Shown here piece by piece: positions 57,791-64,000 of a DNA stretch of 64,000 nucleotides; the first letter of the stretch is position 1, and each line of letters opens with the position of its first letter. Below the pieces are notes generated by a model. The model saw only the letters and a program-made list of their open reading frames with translations, had not been told where the DNA came from and made no database searches. Source of the DNA: Pagrus major (taxonomy: Eukaryota; Chordata; Actinopteri; Spariformes; Sparidae); the NCBI RefSeq assembly GCF_040436345.1, contig NC_133221.1:30468589-30532588 (forward strand), read 5' to 3'. The translations under genes and the position numbers were made by a program.

Positions 57791-60700
57791 GAGGGAGTGG
57801 CCGGGGGCACTGAGGGAGAATGTTAATAGACTGGATCAAACCAGTCAAGTTATTTATCCTTCCAGGCTGCCGTCCAATGAGATTCCTTAAAAAGTCTGAA
57901 ATTGTACGGGGGGGTTACAGAAAACAACAACCATCTCGTCTTGTGGTGCATTATGCCGTTAGAGATGTCATATAGGAAATGTTGGTGGATGAAGCTAGTC
58001 CTTGTCATTGTTTCATCAACTTACTGATGTGATGAGATAGCACAATATAAACATTCTGATTTGCCCCGACTGGAGAAGATACTGATGTTCAGCGTGTAGT
58101 TCAGGTTTTTGTATGCTTCACCACAGATGGTCTAAAGATGGTTGATGTAAGATAGATTTAACAACACATCCACGTAGACCTTGTTAACATTGCTGCCTAC
58201 GTACAGTTCATTAACCCTAGGGGAAAGTACACTTTGAAAACTAATGTTTTCATTCAACAACCATAATCAAGCTTTTAAAGTTATGAAATCTTCTGGTGAA
58301 ATTTTAATAATGTAATTAGTTTTACTAGCTTTTCGAATTTCATTGTTTGACCAAAAATCGTCGCTCTGCATCATTCGGTACGTTGATCTTTTTAAATGAA
58401 GTTTAAGAAACATCCAACAATCAATCAAAATGTAAAACCTTGTTTTGATTCAAGCTGTTTTTGTAATTTCCAAATCTCCTTTTCTACAAAGTTTTTATTT
58501 CACAAAGTCTCCTGCCATGAACCCTTTTATTTCTTTATCAAGAATATGAGGGCAGAGCCAATTAAGACATTTGCATATGTGGAATATTTGTTTGTTTATA
58601 TGACACATATTTACCTTTCAGTTATCCAGTATAGTTTAACAGTAGTAATCAGTGTTTCCTCTATAGTGCAACAGTACTTTTGGTGTCCCCTTCAGGAACT
58701 GCTCTTGAGAATGTTTTCTGTTTATTGTTCCCCACTGACAGTGAAATTAAATATCCGCCCTTGGATGTTTGTCTTGATTACTATAATGAAACAAAAAGGT
58801 CACTAGGGGAAATGGCATTTTTAAATTAAAACAGACAAAAGGACATTTGAGAATGTGAGACTGAAATAAAATAACCTGAAAAAAACTGCACAAGAAACTA
58901 TTATAAAATACAATTAAAGATAATGAGTTGAGATTTCAAAATATCTTACATTTTACATTTTTTATGGGTTACATTTTACATTTTGTTTTTATATGAACTT
59001 TTTAGCTTTTATGTAACATTTAACCCTTCAGGTCTTCATACTCCTTTAAAATCTGATAAATAAATCTGAAAATACCAAAACTACAGAAAATACTGTCCTT
59101 TGGACTCGTTACTTTTTAAGTGGTTATGAAAATATAAGAATTTTAACATTTACTGAAGATGACCACTTTTGCAGTTTCAATAAAATATGTGTATTCAGCC
59201 TACAGTGTACAACTTTTGGTTGCATTCGGTCTGATCCATGTACCCATTCTCTCTTACTGTAGTTGTTAATACAGCTGACAACATGTTTTATGTCATATCA
59301 TTGCTTTAGTTGACTTGACACAGCTGGGTTTCAGGGTAACATTTCCTGAGGTGTCATTGCGCTCTTCTTTAATTTTGATATATCCGCACAGCTGTCTAGA
59401 TTGAACTTCCTCAAATGATCTCATACAAACTGGACTAAAATAAGTTGACTATGACTAATGCCATGACTCACTTGTGATGAAATTATTTTTGTATCCTCCC
59501 TGTGTCATGTCAGTAAGTGTAACTCATGCACTGGTTCATGTCAGGTCAGTCTCTTTGAAAAAGAAAGAGGCATCTGTAAAAGTTTTACGAAATGCTCAGC
59601 AAGAAAACCAGGGTTTGAATTTACTTTGCTTAATCTCCTTTGTACCTAATAACAGTTGAGTAACTCAGTGCAGTGTGTAGTATTTTGGATGTATCTGTCA
59701 GAATGAGCCATAGCGGGAATTAAAAAAAAAAATGTGATAAATATTTTATTGCACAGATACAGTATATTCATACTTTGTTAATATGGGCTTACCTGTGACC
59801 AGAGGAAACAGAGAGAGGTCTTTATCTTGTATCATGACTTCATTTTATCATTACATTGTTGACGTCAGAGTAACATGTGTAAGTTTAACCTACTTAAATT
59901 ATCCACTTCCTCTCTCAAGCCTTGGATATATGAGGAGTGGAAGTCACAAAAATTAATTGATGAAATTGGAGGTGATGGAAAATGTTTGAATTGAAAAATA
60001 GAGGGGTAAAGATGCATGTGAAATAAAAAAATGGACTGATAAATTATAAATTGATTAATTTAAAGCCGATTTGATTACCAAGTCGTGATATGATGAAAAC
60101 AATCATGTTTTATTTTTTTCTCCGTCTCATAATAATCATTCATCATTTACAATGCAAACATTTTTATTTGATGATCACACCCCCTCAGCAAACCACTTGA
60201 CAGTCGTTATCATGGATACCACTGCTTTTCTCACAAGACCCACCCTGCCCTGCCTCTGATTGGTCGCTTTCGTAGTTAGCTCGATGGATTGATAGATGGA
60301 TGATTTAAATTCTGGAAAACTCCACTTTAAACCTACCACAGAAATTAAGAAACATAAGATTTAAACTGTTCTTTAAACTTTAGTTTATATTTTACTCCAA
60401 AACTATTTAATTGTTGCACCAAAACTTAAACTCTTAGTTTAAATGTGATCCTGTGTTAACTTTAAACTCCCCTTTGAAGAGGTAACATTTTCAATGTGAC
60501 TGCCTTTTTGAGATGAATTGACCTATTTTATGCCATAGGATGTTTCCAGAGAATGGATATGGACCTGCTTGGCCTACACACCTCCACTTTTCTGCTGAAT
60601 TTCCAGCACAGAAATTTGAGCTTTTCTGCTGAGCCATCATGAGTAGGCTAAGTAATATGGCTTCTCCACACACGTACTAGCCTGCCTGACTCAGTTTGAT

Positions 60701-62189
60701 TTGGCACGTCAGCCCAGCATAGCAGATATTTGCATCTCTCAGTGAACAGGGCTACCAGCTTGAAGGTGTGTCGTTAACTAATGTTAACTAATGCACTTGT
60801 CCTTAGCGGTGGTTAAGGGAGAGGCTGAACATCCTCTTCCTCCCTGCAGTATTATTGACGAATAGGTGCTACAAAGCTCTGCTAATTTGTTATAAACATG
60901 ATTCATCTCCTATAATCCTATAAAGTCCTCTGTTATTTTATTATCTCGAAGTTTTTACATTACATAGACATTTCAACATTTTGTTGAGGAATACATCGTC
61001 CAACATCAATGGTTTCCTTCTCCTTTATTCTTACTAGGTCCCGACAGCACACAAATGTATTTTATTTATTTATGTATTTATTTTAATCTGGGTAGCAATA
61101 AATCAATAAACTTTTTCATAATTTTTTACCAAACAGAATAATTTGTCTTTAATCTTAGACTAAATTATTCTGTGTTGGTGCAACCCACTCTAAGAGATCT
61201 ATCTTCCATGCTAACAGCCACATACTGTGTCAGCAGCAGGTACCTTACAGAACTTAGCAGATATGTCACACATTATATCCCTCACCTTGTCTGTGCCTCG
61301 AGAAACTCAGCTGCTCAATTAGAAGGAATGACAATGTCAGGTGTCATTTGTGGTTACCGCTAATGAGAGCAGCTGGACACGCATTCAGGTCCCACACCCT
61401 TAAAACTGAACACACCTCTTGACTTATAAGTATTTCTGGCTCCAGAAATAGCAACAGTGGTTTTGCAATGTGTCAGGCCTCCCTGCTGCACTGCAGCACA
61501 CCCACATGTTCTCACTGCTGCTGATAACTGAGCAGCTGGGAAGCTTTCTAGCATTGATCTGAATGCGGAAGCTAGCCGGCTCGTCTAGGATGTATTTGAT
61601 TTGCTGAAAACTTCTGTCATTTCCAATCAATAGTTGGCTGCATTAACTATCTGGAACTCATGTGTGGAGTCTATAGTACATTAGATATATAGACACATCT
61701 TGAATAGGACTGATCTGACATGATTACAACTATTGTTACACCCAAAATAACAAATTCAAAGATATGGCAGCCTTGGCATCACAGGTTTAGCATCTGTAAA
61801 AATATCAGTAGCAGCCATTAAAAGCCCATCCTGGTCACAACCTTTCCTCTGCCGCTGTGGTTATTTGTTGTGAAGTCATCTGGAATTAGGGTAGCTTTCA
61901 AAACAGAGCTAACATAGCTCTGAATCTGTAAATGGTAGCCTTGTTAGTGGAGTGTTGACTGTGGTGCCATTGTTCTGCCTTTAACACAGTGTGGTTTCTA
62001 TACCAGACCAGAATGATGCATTGTGGATGACAGAAGCACTCTCCTGAGACAGCACTGGGTTTGTGTTGAGACTATACATATGTCTGTCTTTTAATGGGGC
62101 ATTTCACTAAAACACACAACAAGCAAATTATTCTCTCTGAGATCTTCTTCCTATGAAGAAAATACTGTTGTAAATTTCTATATATATTT

Positions 62190-62262
62190 CTGTGTGTGTG
62201 TGTGTATACACACACACACACACACACACATATGTACATACATACATATATATATATATATA
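62190..62262 (+). repeat. (GT)n-(CA)n-(TA)n palindromic microsatellite
   Basis: About 8 TG units run directly through TATA into about 13 CA units, then GTACATACATACATA and TA units. The GT/CA junction is a perfect inverted repeat. Confidence 0.9.
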
Positions 62263-62345
62263 AATGGGTGTCACAATTCTTCAAATCCTCGATTCGATTC
62301 AATTTTCGATTTTGAGGTCACGATCATTGGATTCATGCCATGATA
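62262..62345 (+). mobile_element. End of a decayed DNA transposon
   Basis: GGGTGTCACAATTCTTCAAA, CCTCGATTCGATTCAATTTT and GAGGTCACGATCATTGG are typical of a common teleost hAT-class repeat. A similar string (GGGTGTAAAGTTTCAG, ATATCGATTC) is at about 52080-52130. Confidence 0.4.
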
Positions 62346-62666
62346 ACTCATTTAATTTTTTAATTCTTATTTCAAGAGATGGTCTGCATGGTGTCATGAG
62401 TGATATCATCTCCATTAGTCATTTGCAATGTACCACACTAAGGCCTTATTGTCAAATTTAAATAATTTATTAACAATTTAAATGCAACAATAACTTGTTT
62501 CACCAGTCAATTAGAAACAAACTGTAAACAAAAGAAGAGAAGTCATAGAGGGTACCTGCCATCTAGTAACTCTTTGTTGCAGTGAGCACTACTACCTCCC
62601 TCAGCACTTCTGCCAAATTTTCACTTTTGTGAGCTTCAGTGAGTTTGAAGGACTGGATTTTCAATT

Positions 62667-62674
<8 letters not shown>

Positions 62675-62750
<76 letters not shown>
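62675..62750 (+). repeat. (CA)n microsatellite, about 38 units
   Basis: The longest CA tract in the window, with only one early TA interruption. Confidence 0.97.
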
Positions 62751-62756
<6 letters not shown>

Positions 62757-64000
62757 GTATATAGTCTATTATAACCTAGAAATATCACAATATTACATCC
62801 CTGACATAGAAAATGGTTCCCCATGGATACACCTCTCATAGCTGCAATGATTCCATTGTGTGAGCTTATTCCTGTCTGCTCAGGAAAAGACAGAATTGTG
62901 ATGACTTGTTGTGGTGCTGCTTACACCCACATGAGGGTTTTCAGGTCCTCAGTGTTCCAAGGGATGGAGTGCCTTGCAGGAAAGAATCTCACATTGTGAC
63001 ATCGTAACAATTGTTTTACCTATTGACAGCTATGGAGCAGTGTCCCACCTCCCCATCAGCCTGTCCAACACAGGCTCCCAGTCTCTAACACAATGGTTAT
63101 CACCCCACTCATGCCATGCCTCTCAATTGACTTTCCGATCAGGTTGTTACAGCTTTAGTGATCTAGTTGCCATGCAGATGAGTCTGATTCTTTGCTGACT
63201 GCGGTGTGCTCCTGTGTGTTGAAGAATGGGCACATTGAGAGGGAGAGTAGTATGAAGCAGCAGTGTCTGACTAGTCTCAGTTACAAATCAGATGAAGCCA
63301 CCTCTGACCATGACTCGTGTACACACAGTGAGGTCATCTAGCTTTGATTATGATGCACCAGCCCTGACACCTGCTTCTGGACTCAATATCTGCAATGAGA
63401 TTTCTGTCTCCATGGATTTTCCCATCCAATCCCACTCATTCTCTCATTTAATTTTTGTGGAAATTTTGCCAAATCTAATGGGATTGTAGCGCATTGGTTT
63501 TCATGTGTAGGCATGCAAACACTGGCAGAGCTAAAAATAATATTTTGCAAGTTAATGCTCTAATATTAGTGCTTGATAATGAGATAATAATGGAAGTAAT
63601 AGTTCAATATCATGGGAAACACAAATTTGCTCTCTTTTCCCTTTGGATTATTTTTTCATGGAATTGGTACATTTGGGAAGAAAGAATGCTAGTATAGACT
63701 GAATCACTGTGACGTTGAGTTATCAGCAACAGTTGTTTCTGAGTAGACAACAGGCAACTGATTTGCACTGAGGTGCATGTGAATTCGGCAAACTTGTTTG
63801 TCATTTTCAGTCTGTAAACTTCAAAGATGAATAGTAAAACACTGTGGTCTGACCTATCTGATGTTTCTGCTGTGCTTTTTTTATGTACTGTGTTGTTTTG
63901 CTAGCATCTTTGATATCTACCCAACAGGGACATCTGGGACTAACTGGTTTTGGTTAAACTCAGGCTGTCATTTTTCTTTAGTCTGTGGCCCAACGGGTTA

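Larger units (their letters stand above)
36559..64000 (+). other. prkcz: prkcz intron 4 (continues past window)
   Basis: From the GTGAGT donor at 36559 to the window end I found no segment encoding the expected pseudosubstrate, C1 or kinase residues. At least 27.4 kb therefore appears to be one intron. It holds transposon relics, microsatellites and two GA-rich exon-like blocks listed separately. Stretches with nothing recognisable include about 37.8-39.2, 44.5-47.2, 49.6-51.0, 54.8-56.9, 57.9-62.1 and 62.8-64.0 kb. Confidence 0.6.

Noticed and set aside
58396..58806. 136-codon plus-strand frame
   Set aside because: Lys/Phe/Ile-rich translation of AT-rich intron with no similarity, no splice context and no conserved motif.

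Overview
This is nuclear DNA from a ray-finned fish, most likely a spiny-rayed teleost. It is AT-rich, gene-sparse and built of large introns with consensus GT/AG splice sites. It is packed with relics of the kinds that fill teleost genomes: Tc1/mariner, hAT-like and other miniature inverted-repeat elements, L2/Rex-type LINE 3' ends, tRNA-derived SINE-like pieces, and long CA, TA and GATA microsatellites. No bacterial, CRISPR or viral gene was seen. Two vertebrate genes can be rebuilt exon by exon; they diverge from a shared interval at about 15.5-22.1 kb.

Left part (1-15.5 kb). After a truncated LINE (about 0.4-1.1 kb) and a possible 3' exon of an unrecognised plus-strand gene (3.6-4.0 kb), the minus strand carries a TNF-receptor-superfamily gene. 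Its eight coding exons run from a start codon at 12909 to a stop at 6431 and encode about 253 residues: signal peptide, cysteine-rich domains, one membrane segment and a short tail. The cysteine spacing and linking sequence look like TNFRSF14 (HVEM). Its introns contain a left-truncated Tc1 element with one in-frame stop in an otherwise readable transposase, a decayed Tc1-type element, a 37-bp minisatellite, and a 1.4-kb hAT-like element still flanked by a perfect 8-bp target duplication.

Middle (15.5-22.1 kb). This intergenic stretch has a LINE fragment with a GATA tail, MITEs, a 31-bp minisatellite and a CpG-rich promoter or 5' UTR block just before the second gene.

Right part (22.1-64 kb). 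The plus strand holds the first four coding exons of an atypical protein kinase C, best matched to PKC zeta (prkcz). They encode the PB1 domain and the start of the linker. The C1 and kinase exons were not found, so intron 4 appears to run from 36559 past the window end (at least 27.4 kb). That intron is full of transposon relics. It also contains a purine-rich exon-like block ending in a GTGAGC donor near 43.63 kb, and a second GA-rich block near 57.6 kb. Either is a candidate internal first exon, a position that recalls the internal promoter for PKM-zeta in mammalian PRKCZ. TNFRSF14 and PRKCZ are also neighbours on human 1p36, so the pairing looks like old conserved synteny.

The exon models come from reading splice signals and protein similarity by eye. 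Repeat family names are approximate.
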